This document shows positions 43,583 to 57,500 of a stretch of DNA of 64,000 bases, one piece after another. The translations under genes were made by a program, and so were the position numbers. The stretch comes from Verrucomicrobiales bacterium (GTDB lineage Bacteria > Verrucomicrobiota > Verrucomicrobiia > Limisphaerales > J093): positions 186,001 to 250,000 of the forward strand of contig JACKPW010000009.1 in the NCBI GenBank assembly GCA_024233215.1. Reading direction: 5' to 3'. The notes beneath the pieces are model-generated. The model was not told the origin of the DNA. It saw only the letters and a list, made by a program, of their open reading frames with translations, and ran no database searches. Each line of letters opens with the position of its first letter. Position 1 is the first letter of the stretch.

Positions 43583-44353
43583 ATGAACGTACGTGTAAGA
43601 TCGTCGCGCCCCGAACGACGTATTGTGCACCGCGAAGCGGCCTACTCCCTGATCGAGATCATCGGGGTTATTTCGATCATCGCCATTCTGCTGACGCTGC
43701 TGGTTCCCCGCATCTACGGCGTCATCAACGACGCCAGAATCGCCCAAACCGCCATGAGCTATCGCTCCATGGTGGCTGGCGCCACAGGACACTACTCCAA
43801 ATGGCAGGCGTTTCGCAAGGTGGACGGGGCCACTTACGCCGCCGGGGATTATCCGGTGGAGGACTACGATTGGGTTCTCTTCGATGGAGGGTATCTGGAG
43901 GAGCCGTTCATTCTGCCCATCGGGAACGGCCTCGTGGGGGACGATGGTGAGGAGGGCATGGATGCCGCCACGGACGGGACGCGGTTGCGGTTGTTGAACA
44001 TCTCGGGGCTAAAGGCGGGTGACGAAGTTACGGCCGGCGATGATGATGTCAGCGGTACCTACCGGCTGCAGCCGACCGGCTTTACTCCGGCGGGCAGGAC
44101 GGCTTCCGCGAACGAGACGGCCGGAGTGGATGCCATCGGGAGTTATCTCGTTGAAGCGGTCATTCCGGGCGTGTTTATCGAGGATGCCCGGGAACTCAAC
44201 GCGCGAATCGACGGAAACAACCCGGCGTTGGCCGCCCAGGACTGGGGCGACGGGGCGGGCAACTACACGACCGCCGATTATACCGGCAAGGTGAAGTGGA
44301 AGCAGGGGGAGGGCGGTACCGTCACCGTCTTCCTGTATATTGCGCACCGCTGA
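43583..44353 (+). CDS. Pilin-like protein, twin copy 2
   Basis: This 256-aa protein has a prepilin-like leader (YSLIEIIGVISIIAILLTLL) following a basic N-terminus of about 20 residues. It is a diverged duplicate of the gene at 42429: YSKWQAFRKVDG, FDGGYLEEPF, LRLLNISGL, LVEAVIPGVFIEDARELNARIDG and the end FLYIAHR. The leader Phe is replaced by Tyr and the Glu at +5 is kept, so processing by a prepilin peptidase is plausible. The stop lies 3 bases before the first GTAG of the REP array. No ribosome-binding site is clear. Confidence 0.8.
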   Translation: MNVRVRSSRPERRIVHREAAYSLIEIIGVISIIAILLTLLVPRIYGVINDARIAQTAMSYRSMVAGATGHYSKWQAFRKVDGATYAAGDYPVEDYDWVLFDGGYLEEPFILPIGNGLVGDDGEEGMDAATDGTRLRLLNISGLKAGDEVTAGDDDVSGTYRLQPTGFTPAGRTASANETAGVDAIGSYLVEAVIPGVFIEDARELNARIDGNNPALAAQDWGDGAGNYTTADYTGKVKWKQGEGGTVTVFLYIAHR

Positions 44354-44356
44354 CCC

Positions 44357-45964
44357 GTAGCCGCCGACATCAGTCGGCGCAAATCTCCCCTGGTGCGCTG
44401 AAGGCAGGACCTGCCCAGCCTTCCCCGAAAAACCCACCCGCCGCCCGGCGCCGATTGCGGACGCCCGGGGCCTGTTCGCAAACCCGGTTTGGGCTGGCGG
44501 AAGAGAAGTGCGCGGACTGACGTCCGCGGCTACCGGCGTAGCCGCCGACATCAGTCGGCGCAAATCTCCCCTGGCGCGCTGAAAGCAGGACCTGCCCAGC
44601 CGTCCCCGAAAACCCCACCCGCCGCCCGGCGCCGATTGCGGACGCCCGGGGCCTGTTCGCAAACCCGGTTTGAGCTGGCGGAAGAGAAGTGCGCGGACTG
44701 ACGTCCGCGGGCTGGCGTAGCCGCCGACATCAGTCGGCGCAAATCTCCCCTGGCGCGCTGAAAGCAGGACCTGCCCAGCCGTCCCCGAAAACCCCACCCG
44801 CCGCCCGGCGCCGATTGCAGACGCCCGGGGCCTGTTCGCAAACCCGGTTTGAGCTGGCGGAAGAAGTGCGCGGACTGACGTCCGCGGCTACCGGCGTAGC
44901 CGCCGACATCAGTCGGCGCAAATCTCCCCTGGCGCGCTGAAAGCAGGACCTGCCCGGCGGTCCCCGAAAACCCCACCCGCCGCCCGGCGCCGATTGCAGT
45001 CGCCCGGGGCCTGTTCGCAAACCCGGGTTGGGCTGGCGGAGGAGAAGTGCGCGGACTGACGTCCGCGGCTACCGGCGTAGCCGCCGACATCAGTCGGCGC
45101 AAATCTCCCCAGGCGTGCTGAAGGCAGAACTTGCCCAGCCGTCCCCGAAAACCCCACCCGCCGCCCGGCGCCGACTACAGACGCCCGGGGCCTGTTCGCA
45201 AACCCGGCTCGGGCCGGCGGAAGAGAAGTGCGCGGACTGACGTCCGCGGCTACCGGCGTAGCCGCCGACATCAGTCGGCGCAAATCTCCCGGGCGCGCTG
45301 AACGCAGAACCTGCCCGGCCGTCCCCGAAAACCCCACCCGCCGCCCGGCGCCGATTGCAGTCGCCCGGGGCCTGTTCGCAAACCCGGTTTGGGCTGGCGG
45401 AAGAAGAGCGCGGACTGACGTCCGCGGCTACTGGCGTAGCCGCCGACATCAGTCGGCGCAAACTTCCCCAGGCGCGCTGAAAGCAGGACCTGCCCGGCGG
45501 TCCCCGGAGACTCCAGCCGCCGCCCGGCGCCGATTGCGGACGCCCGGGGCCTGTTCGCAAACCCGGCTCGGGCTGGCAGTGCGCGGACTGACGTCCGCGG
45601 CCTGGGGTAGCCGCCGACATCAGTCGGCGCAAATCTCCCCGGGCGCGCTGAAAGCAGGACATGCCCGGCGGTCCCCGGAGACCCCACCCGCCGCCCTGCG
45701 CCGATTGCGGTCGCCCGGGGCCTGTTCGCAAACCCGGGTTGGGCTGGCGGAAGAGAAGTGCGCGGACTGACGTCCGCGGCTACCGGCGTAGCCGCCGACA
45801 TCAGTCGGCGCAAATCTCCCCTGGCGCGCTGAAAGCAGGACCTGCCCGGCGGTCCCCGGAGACTCCAGCCGCCGCCCGGCGCCGATTGCGGACGCCCGGG
45901 GCCTGTTTGCAAACCCGGGTTGGGTTGGCGGAAGAGAAGTGCGCGGACTGACGTCCGCGGCTAC
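44357..45964 (+). repeat. REP array, nine head-to-tail units of about 180 bp
   Basis: Units start at 44357, 44538, 44717, 44896, 45077, 45258, 45436, 45607 and 45788. Each is an alpha REP (GTAG head, CGCCGAC/GTCGGCG stem with ATCA loop), a conserved spacer of about 120 bases, and a reversed beta REP (CGCGGAC/GTCCGCG stem ending CTAC). A link of a few bases (usually CGGC) joins units. Spacers are as conserved as the REPs. The seventh unit is about 10 bases shorter. Open frames crossing the array are artefacts. Confidence 0.95.
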
Positions 45965-46626
45965 GGGTGGCGAGACTTCCCTACCGGTTCCATGCAGCGT
46001 GGCGGTAGTTTGCGTTTCTCCAGGCCCGGCTCTCGCATTTCGGCATACCACTTCCAGAATCTCGGCCAGAATGCCGCTTCGAGCGGATCGGCCCGTGGGT
46101 AGCCCAGGACGATTGCCCCGAGAAACGGCCAGTCGTTCGGGTCCGTTACCAGGCCCGCCCGGACGGGATTCAGGAGCACGTAATCCGTGCAGGCGAGCGT
46201 GAACCGCTGGCGTTGCCGTTCGCGAGGCGACAACACGTGGTCGTAGGGTTGGTGCTGGAACCGGGCGGGGGCCAGGTGGCGGCCGAGTTGTGCGCGCAGG
46301 AACTTCATTCCGTTTCGCTGATCCGTTGTGTGGCGCAGTCCCATCCAGACCAGATGAAGGTGATCCGGCATGAGGCAGTAGGCGGGACAGAGGAGTCCGG
46401 CACGCCCTGCGGCATGGAGCATGATCTCGCGAAAAGCAGTATGGAACCGCTGGTCCAGCCAGCCGCGTGCTCGATGTGCGACCGGCAAAGTCCAGAAGAC
46501 GACGGCATCCCCCTGGTAGAACACCCGTTGCAGCCGGGGCAGATAATGACCGAAAGCGGATCTCGGTTTGGGATCGGGTTTGGGTTGTCGAGCTGGCGAC
46601 TCCGGAGGAAATGGCTCGGGTTTCAT
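45961..46626 (-). CDS. REP-associated tyrosine transposase (RAYT, Y1/HUH)
   Basis: This 221-aa protein has the Y1 transposase metal motif HLH in CLMPDHLHLVWMGL and the catalytic Tyr in DYVLLNPVRAGLV. These are hallmarks of RAYT proteins that nick REP hairpins. Its N-terminal 25 residues are Pro/Lys-rich and probably unstructured. It lies within the REP array with identical beta-REP sequence on both sides, and its stop codon is the TAG of the adjacent GTAG head. GTAG-headed REPs are the expected substrate. Both catalytic motifs are intact, so it may be active. Confidence 0.9.
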   Translation of the reverse strand: MKPEPFPPESPARQPKPDPKPRSAFGHYLPRLQRVFYQGDAVVFWTLPVAHRARGWLDQRFHTAFREIMLHAAGRAGLLCPAYCLMPDHLHLVWMGLRHTTDQRNGMKFLRAQLGRHLAPARFQHQPYDHVLSPRERQRQRFTLACTDYVLLNPVRAGLVTDPNDWPFLGAIVLGYPRADPLEAAFWPRFWKWYAEMREPGLEKRKLPPRCMEPVGKSRHP

Positions 46627-46686
46627 GGCCGGGAGAGTAGATCAGGAAGAGGGTGATAGCTAGTCAAAAGAAGGTGAATATAGGAA

Positions 46687-47177
46687 GTGCGCGGACTGAC
46701 GTCCGCGGCTACCGGCGTAGCCGCCGACATCAGTCGGCGCAAATTTCCCCAGGCGCGCTGAAAGCAGGACCTGCCCAGGCGTCCCCGAAAACCCCACCCG
46801 CCGCCCGGCGCCGATTGCGGACGCCCGGGGCCTGTTCGCAAACCCGGTTTGGGCTGGCGGAGGAGAAGTGCGCGGACTGACGTCCGCGGCTACCGGCGTA
46901 GCCGCCGACATCAGTCGGCGCAAATTTCCCCAGGCGCGCTGAAAGCAGGACATGCCCGGCGGTCTCCGGAGACTCCACCCGCCGCCCGGCGCCGATTGCA
47001 GTCGCCCGGGGCCTGTTCGCAAACCCGGGTTGGGCTGGCGGAAGAGAAGTGCGCGGACTGACGTCCGCGGCTACCGGCGTAGCCGCCGACATCAGTCGGC
47101 GCAAACTTCCCCCAGGCGCGCTGAAAGCAGGACATGCCCTGCGGTCTCCGGAGACTCCACCCGCCGCCCGGCGCCGA
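46687..47177 (+). repeat. REP array continuation after the RAYT gene
   Basis: A lone beta REP (46687-46714) is followed by full units at 46717-46893 and 46898-47074, and a unit from 47079 that is cut off at about 47177 within the spacer. All have the same orientation as the first part, so the RAYT gene interrupts one continuous array. The remaining 47178-47311 holds nothing recognised. Confidence 0.93.
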
Positions 47178-47200
47178 CGATGCAGCGAGATGGCGGATGA

Positions 47201-50584
<3,384 letters not shown>

Positions 50585-50703
50585 GCGCAACGGATGTCAG
50601 GGGCCCGGTTTACGACGACCGCATCGATGATCGGCGCGCCGCCATGGTGAGGATTGCCGGGGAACGGCGAGATGGTCTTTGCCTTGGCCCCTGCAGTCGG
50701 GGC

Positions 50704-51375
50704 ATGCTGTCGCGCATGCAAAACCTGGCTGCCAGCATCGACCATACCCTTTTGCGTCCGGACGCCCTGCGCGCGGACATCGAGCGGCTGTGCGAGGAGG
50801 CCCTGCAGCACCGGTTTGCTTCGGTCTGCGTCAATGGCTGCTGGGTCGAGGTGGCCCGGCATTGTCTCGAGGACAGCCCGGTCCGGGTGGCGACGGTTGT
50901 GGGATTCCCGCTGGGGGCGATGGAGACCGACGCCAAACGCTACGAAACCGAGGTGGCGGTGGATTGCGGCGCGCAGGAGATCGACATGGTGCTGAACGTG
51001 GCCTGGCTGAAGGCCGGTGAAGACCGCCGGCTGTGGCGCGAACTGCGGGATGTGGTTGAGGCGGCGCAGGACCGGCCGGTCAAGGTGATCATTGAGACCT
51101 GCCTGTTGACCGACGAGGAGAAGCGCCGGGTGTGTCCGGTGATCAAGGAGGCGGGCGCGAAATACGTGAAGACCTCGACCGGTTTCGGCAAGGGCGGGGC
51201 CACCGAGGCGGATGTGCGGCTGCTGCGGGAATGCGTTGGGCCGGAATTCGGCGTGAAGGCGGCCGGGGGAATTCGGGATCTGGCCACGGCGCGGATCCTG
51301 TTGGAAGCCGGCGCCACGCGCCTGGGGACTTCCAGTGGAGTGAAGATTGTTGCCGAGCTGAGCGAGGGCGGGTGA
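50704..51375 (+). CDS. deoC: Deoxyribose-phosphate aldolase
   Basis: This 223-aa class I aldolase cleaves 2-deoxyribose-5-phosphate to glyceraldehyde-3-phosphate and acetaldehyde. Key parts are IDHTLLRPDA, ATVVGFPLGA, QEIDMVLNV (catalytic Asp), KYVKTSTGFGKGGAT with the Schiff-base Lys156, and FGVKAAGGIRD with the second Lys. The length is normal. The start could be ATG 50704 or 50716; neither has a strong ribosome-binding site. It may serve nucleoside salvage together with the NupC-type transporter elsewhere in the window. Confidence 0.95.
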   Translation: MLSRMQNLAASIDHTLLRPDALRADIERLCEEALQHRFASVCVNGCWVEVARHCLEDSPVRVATVVGFPLGAMETDAKRYETEVAVDCGAQEIDMVLNVAWLKAGEDRRLWRELRDVVEAAQDRPVKVIIETCLLTDEEKRRVCPVIKEAGAKYVKTSTGFGKGGATEADVRLLRECVGPEFGVKAAGGIRDLATARILLEAGATRLGTSSGVKIVAELSEGG

Positions 51376-51561
51376 GGATCGGCGGTCGGGGGGCATTTCC
51401 GAACTCTCGTGATCTGCGGCACTTGCGCGCCACGGTTTTCGGTAGCAGGGCCTCGAATATGAGGTTTGCAGCTGGTCTGGAAAATGCTAATAGCGACGCA
51501 AGCAGACTGTGTGGGGGCCGGCGGCCGCAACGCAGTTTTGCGGCGATTCTGAGAAAAGCGC

Positions 51562-54500
51562 ATGAAACGAGTTCGTCTTGGATGGTTTGGTGCAGGTGGC
51601 GTGGCGGGTATGCTGCTGCTGGCGTGGTTCATTCTCCCTCTCGGGCACAACCCGGTGGAACCGACCGGGCCAGTCGCCGTGACGGCGGGAACCGGCGGTT
51701 CCCGTGCCGGGACGCAGCCGTCGTTGATCTCTTCAGAACTCATTCATCCGCAGGCGCATCAACATGCGGATGGGATGCATCCTGACGAGGATTCCCCGTC
51801 GGCAACGGTCTCTCCCGCACCGTCTGCTTCACCCATCATGCGCTTTGCGGACTGGGTGGAAGCCTATCTCGCCAGCCCGGAGTCCGCCCGGCAGGCCATG
51901 TTGGCGGACGGCCGTTCATGGGCCCGGGCCCGGCAGGCCGTGCTCGAGGCCGAGATCCGATCCAATCCTCGTCTGGCGCTGGAGCACGCCGTGCCCTGGG
52001 TGTGGCGGCAGCAATTGCCCCCGGAAATCACCATGTTCTTCGAGGAGGCCGTGCAAGGACGGGGTCGGCTTGATGTGTACTGGGCCTCGCCTTTGCCCGG
52101 GCCCGAAGCGGCGGACCTCCACTGTGGCAAGGTGGCCTACCTGACCATGGGGGAGAGGGTCTGGCGCGCCTACCTTTACGGGCGGCGACGCACGCAGATG
52201 AGTCAGGAGGAGGTTGCCTTTCATGGCATCGCGGTCGGAAACGCGCTGGCCCTGGACGAGAAGCCGCTGCGTCCGCTGACGCCCGAGGAGGCGCTGGTCA
52301 CGCAGTCATTGAGCGACGCCGGTCGCTCCCCGGTTTGCGCGGCTTGCGGGGAACCGGTGGGATCGGACGGTGTCCTCGCCCAACTGGGGGACGAGTTCGT
52401 TTGGTTCTGCAACAAATCGCACCTCAACGAGGTCAACCGCGGATTGATGGCGGCGGAAGCGGAGCCTTCCGGGGACACGATTGGTTCGACCCCGCCTCCC
52501 CAGTATGCGAACTGGACGCTTGGGACGAAGCGGGTCCTCTATTTGCGGGTGGTTTTCCGGGACGACATCCTGGAGCCCATCACGGCTTCCGAGGCGATGG
52601 AGGCGATGAAGCAGGTGAACGACTTCTACGCCGAGGCGTCGGGAGGAAAGACGGAGCTGGTCACGACGGTGTCCTCGACGCTGACGCTGCCTCATCCCAA
52701 TGAATTCTACGGCATCGCGGGCCCGGGGGCCTTGCTGGGGGATGCCCAGGTCCAGGCCCTGGCTGCGGGCTACGCCGCGGATGAATACGACCTTCTGCTC
52801 ATTCGCCATCCGAACGTGGATGCCTTTACCTGGGCCGGGTTGGGAGGCGGCGGGGTGGCCTGGCTGCAGACCAGCAACGTGGGGGTGGCCGTGCATGAGA
52901 TCGGGCATAACTATGGCCTGCCTCACGCCAACTTCTGGGAGACGCGGCGCAACTTTCCGGACGGCTTCCCACTCCGCAACCAGAACAACTATCCGTTTGA
53001 CACGAGCAGCCTGGTGGGTCGGGATTCGATCATCGGGGCCGGGGATGACATCGAGTATGGGGACATCTTCGACATCATGGGCAGTGGCGGCGGGGGAACG
53101 CCGGTCTCCGTGCAGAACCAGGCCATTTCGGATCTGGGAGCGACCTTCAATGTGATCGGCAAATGGTTGCTGGGCTGGCTGCCGGAAGCGGCCATTGCGG
53201 ACGCTGACGATGGGGGCCGGTTCCGGATGTATGTCTCCGACCCTCCGCGCCTGCAGGACGGGAGGATCTACGCCGTGCGTGCGTGGAAGGATTGGTACCG
53301 GAGTTACTGGCTGAGCGCCCGCAGCCGCCTCTCGAACCGTTGGTTGCAGAACGGCGTTTCGCTCCACTGGGGACCTTGGGAGCAGGCGATTGGCTACAGC
53401 TCGCTGCTGGACACCACGCCCGGCTCGGTTCACGGACGGGATGATTCGGCGATTCTGGTGGGGCGAACCTACAGCGATCGCGAGGCTGAACTGCACTTTA
53501 CCCCCGTGGAGCGCGGGGGTACCGGGCCGGACACTTGGTACGACATCGTGGTGAACCACGGTCCGTTCCCCTCGAATCAGGCCCCGACGGCGGAGCTGTC
53601 CGCCTCCGCGTTGCAGGCGTCGGTGGGCGCCCCGGTAAGCCTGAGCGTTCTGGCCGCCGACGCGGACGATGACGAACTGGCCTACTTCTGGGATTTCGGC
53701 GACGACACCTTTGCACCGAATGCCGCAGCGGTGACTCACAGCTGGACCGCGGTTGGCGATTATGTCGTGCGCTGCGAAGTGAGCGACATGAAGGGCGGCC
53801 TGACTTCGCGGCATCTGGTGGTCAGCGTGGGGACCCCGACCGGGTATCGCATCAGTGGCCAGGTGCTGGATGACAACGACCGGCCGCTGCCGGAGGTCTG
53901 GGTGTCGAATGGAAGGATTACTGCATTGTACCAGGCTGATTACGAGACCAACTATCAAAGGACGCTTACCGACAGTGACGGACGCTACACCCTGGTCAAT
54001 CTCGATCCCGGTGAATACCCGGTGACGGCCCACTTGGCGGGCTACGAAGTGAGCCCGCTTTCGTTCGTGGAATCCGTCACGATTGTGGACAAGGACGCGA
54101 CGGGGGTGGAGTTGCTGGCTGCGTCGTTGCCGGTGGTGACCGTGGAGAATGCCGCGGATGCGGATGTGCTGGCGGGGGTGCCGGGCGAATTCAGACTGAC
54201 GCGCACGGGGGACACGAACACCGCGTTTCAGGTGGTGTTTACCCTCGGAGGCACGGCTGAGGAAGGCACGGATTACGCGTATACCAATGTGGTGACGCAC
54301 ACGAACGTTCTTCCGACACCGTTTGGAAACGCTGTCATCACGCCGTCGTTCTACTTCGTGGACTTCCAGACCGGGGTGTTTCAGACCAACGTGACGATCA
54401 CTCCCACCGCGACGGAGCCTCCGGCGTCGGATCAGGCCGTGGTGCTGTCGCTGATGCACGCGCTCGAAGCGATGCGAGTCACCGGGTTGACCAATACCAA

Positions 54501-57500
54501 CTACGTCTTCTTCCCCGAGTGGGAAGTCCGGTTGCCGGAAGGTGACGGGAGCGAGATTTGGCATCAAACCACCCCGGACTATCACCTGCGCCACCCGGCC
54601 GAAGCCACGGTGCGGATTCTGGGGACCCCGCCGACCGAACCGGTGATTTCGGTGTTCGCGCTCGATGCCCATGCCACGGAGAACGCGCGTGACGTGGCCG
54701 AATTTGTCTTCGTGCGGACCGGCGTGACGGATGTGCCCGTGGAGGTCACGTTCACGGTGGGGGGAACGGCGGATGAGGGGTCCGACTATGAAACGCTCCC
54801 GCGGATCGTGCGGTTGGCCGCGGGGCAGACTTGGACCTCGGTGATCCTGGTGGTACGCGATGACTATTTCCTGGAAGGCAATGAGACCGTCTCGATCCAG
54901 CTGGATCCCGGGACGGGCTACGGGCTGGGCCAGGACACGGCCGAGGTGGAGATCGTGGACAACGACCTTCCCATGGTCACCGTGGCGGCGACCGATGCGG
55001 TTGCGTCGGAACTGCTGGGGGACACGGGCTGGTTCGCCTTCACCCGGGGCGGGGATCTGACGCGCGACCTGGAGGTGCGCTACCTGTTGAGCGGCACCGC
55101 GGTCAACGGGCTCGACTACCGGGCGCTGTCGGGCTCGATCATCATCCCCGCAGGTCAGCCCACGGCCCGATTGGAACTGACACCGCGCGACAACGGCACG
55201 CTCGATGGTGGCAAGACGGTGGAGCTGCACGTGGCGGACAACCCGCTTTACAACGTGGGCTGGCCGGGATCGGCCGTGGTCCAGATCCACGACAGCGCCC
55301 TGCCAACGGTCTCCCTGACGGTGGTGGACGGGGCGGCGGCCGAGCCGTCCGACACCGCGGAACTCACGCTCCTGCGAACCGGCAACCTGACCACTTATCT
55401 GGAGGTCAACCTCCGACTCGGCGGCACCGCCCAGCGACTGGCCGACTACGTGGACATTCCCTCAACGATCCGCCTGCTTCCCGGAGTGGCGTCGATGTCC
55501 TTGAAGGTGACCCCGATCGACGATGATTTCCGGGAGATTCAGGAGACGGTCATTGTCCAGGTGCTCCCGGGCAGCGGCTACAACGTGGGGACTTCGTGGC
55601 AGCAGGAAGTGACCTTGGGGGATAATGACAGCGGCAACCCGGCGGTGGGCTTCAACTTCCTCCGGGGAAGTGGGCCGGAAAGCGGTGGCAACGCCCTGGT
55701 CGCGGTCAGTGTGAGTGCCGACCCGAACCAGGATCAGGACGTGACGGTGGACTACAGCGTGATCGGCGGAACGGCGCTGGCGGACGTGGATTACGACTAC
55801 GTGAGTTCGACTGGACGTCTGGTCTTCCCTCACCTGGGGGATCGCATCCAGCTCCTCAGCGTCCCGTTGTTCGATGACCTTGATCCTCAGCCGGACCTGA
55901 CGATGCTGTTCGCCTTGCTGCCTCCGGCAATGACCTACAGCAACGAGGTGGTCACGAACAGCATCACCATCACCAACACCGTGGGCGAGGTCGTCGACAC
56001 CAACGAGGTGGTCACGAATTACGTCGACATCACCCCGGCGATGAACGCGCATCTGGACGTCTTCGACCGGCACACCTACACGATCCTCGACGATGATGCG
56101 TCGGAGGTATCGCTGAGTGTGCTGGAGCCCAATGCCTGGGAGGAGGGTGTCCGGCCCGCGGTGATCGAGTTGCGCCGCACGGGTGGTCTGGCGCACGCCC
56201 AGACCGTCGAACTGGACTTCGCCGGTCTGGCCGGCAACGGTGTCGACTACGAACGGATCGACAAGATCCAGGTCATTCCGGCCGACGTGGCGTCGATTCA
56301 ACTGGCGGTCATTCCCGTGGACGATCCCGAACAGGAATACATGGAGGATGTGCGGATCACGCTGATGAGCGCCGTGGGGGCGCGGTTGGGAAGCGACACT
56401 TACGCGTCGCTGCAGATCGTGGACAACGACGGTACGGTGGAGTTCACCCGCACCGCCTTCGACGGGAACGAAGGGGCGGGCACGGCCGTGGTTGACGTTC
56501 GGCGCACCGGTGACACGAATACCGCGCACCAGGTGGCCTGGACGGTGACCCCGGATTCGGCCCTGGCGAACGACGACTACGTCCCCACGAACGGGGTGGT
56601 ACGCTTCGCCGCGGGAGAGACTGCCAAGCAATTCAACGTGGTGCTGGTGGACGACGACCTCGTTGAGCCCCAGGAGCGTGCCTGGCTCAGCTTGCGCAAT
56701 GTGGGGGACGGCGGTCCGCTTGGCGGACAGTCATTCGCGGAATTGCGCATCCACGATGACGACTCGCTGTTCACCTTCCTGACCAACCGATGGATTGGTG
56801 CCGAACATGGCGGAGGTGCCATGATCACCGTTCTTCGGTCCGGTGTGATCACGGGGCCGGCGAGCATCATGGTGACCACGTCGAACCTGGTCGCCATCGC
56901 GGATGAGGATTACGTCCCGACGGATCAGCTCGTGGAGTTTGGTCCCGGCGAGAGCCTGGCAGCCATGGAAGTGTCGTTCATTGACGACTTCAGCCTGGAG
57001 GGCGACGAACCGTTGCTGCTGGTGTTGCACGATCCCGTGGGCGGCAGTGTGGAGGCCGGCCAGGAAACCTCCGAACTCGTGATTCTGGACGACGAGTGTG
57101 TCGTGGAGTTCGATCCGGTCCTGGTGGAGATCCCCGAATACGGTCGCCAGGCCTGGGTGAACGTCGTGCGCCACGGCGGTGCGATCCATCCCGTCACCGC
57201 GAACTACCTCACCTTCGATGGCACCGCCCAAAGCGGTCTCGATTATGAGGCGAAGAGCGGGCTGATCAACTTTGCCGGGGCGGAATTCGGCCCCGAGGGA
57301 GTCGGAATGCCGCGGGTGCTGCTGACTCCCGGCGAGACCAACCGGCAGTTCTACGTGCGTATCCTCGACGACATCGACGGCGAGGGGCATGAGGAATTGG
57401 GGGTTGGCGTGAGAGTGCCGCGTCCGACGATTGCCAGCCTTCCCCGCGAGAGCGTCACGGGCGGCGTGGCAACCAACATGACGGTGCGCATCCTCGACAA

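Noticed and set aside
44357..47177. CRISPR array
   Set aside because: Units are about 180 bp with two internal palindromes and conserved, not unique, spacers; no Cas genes nearby.
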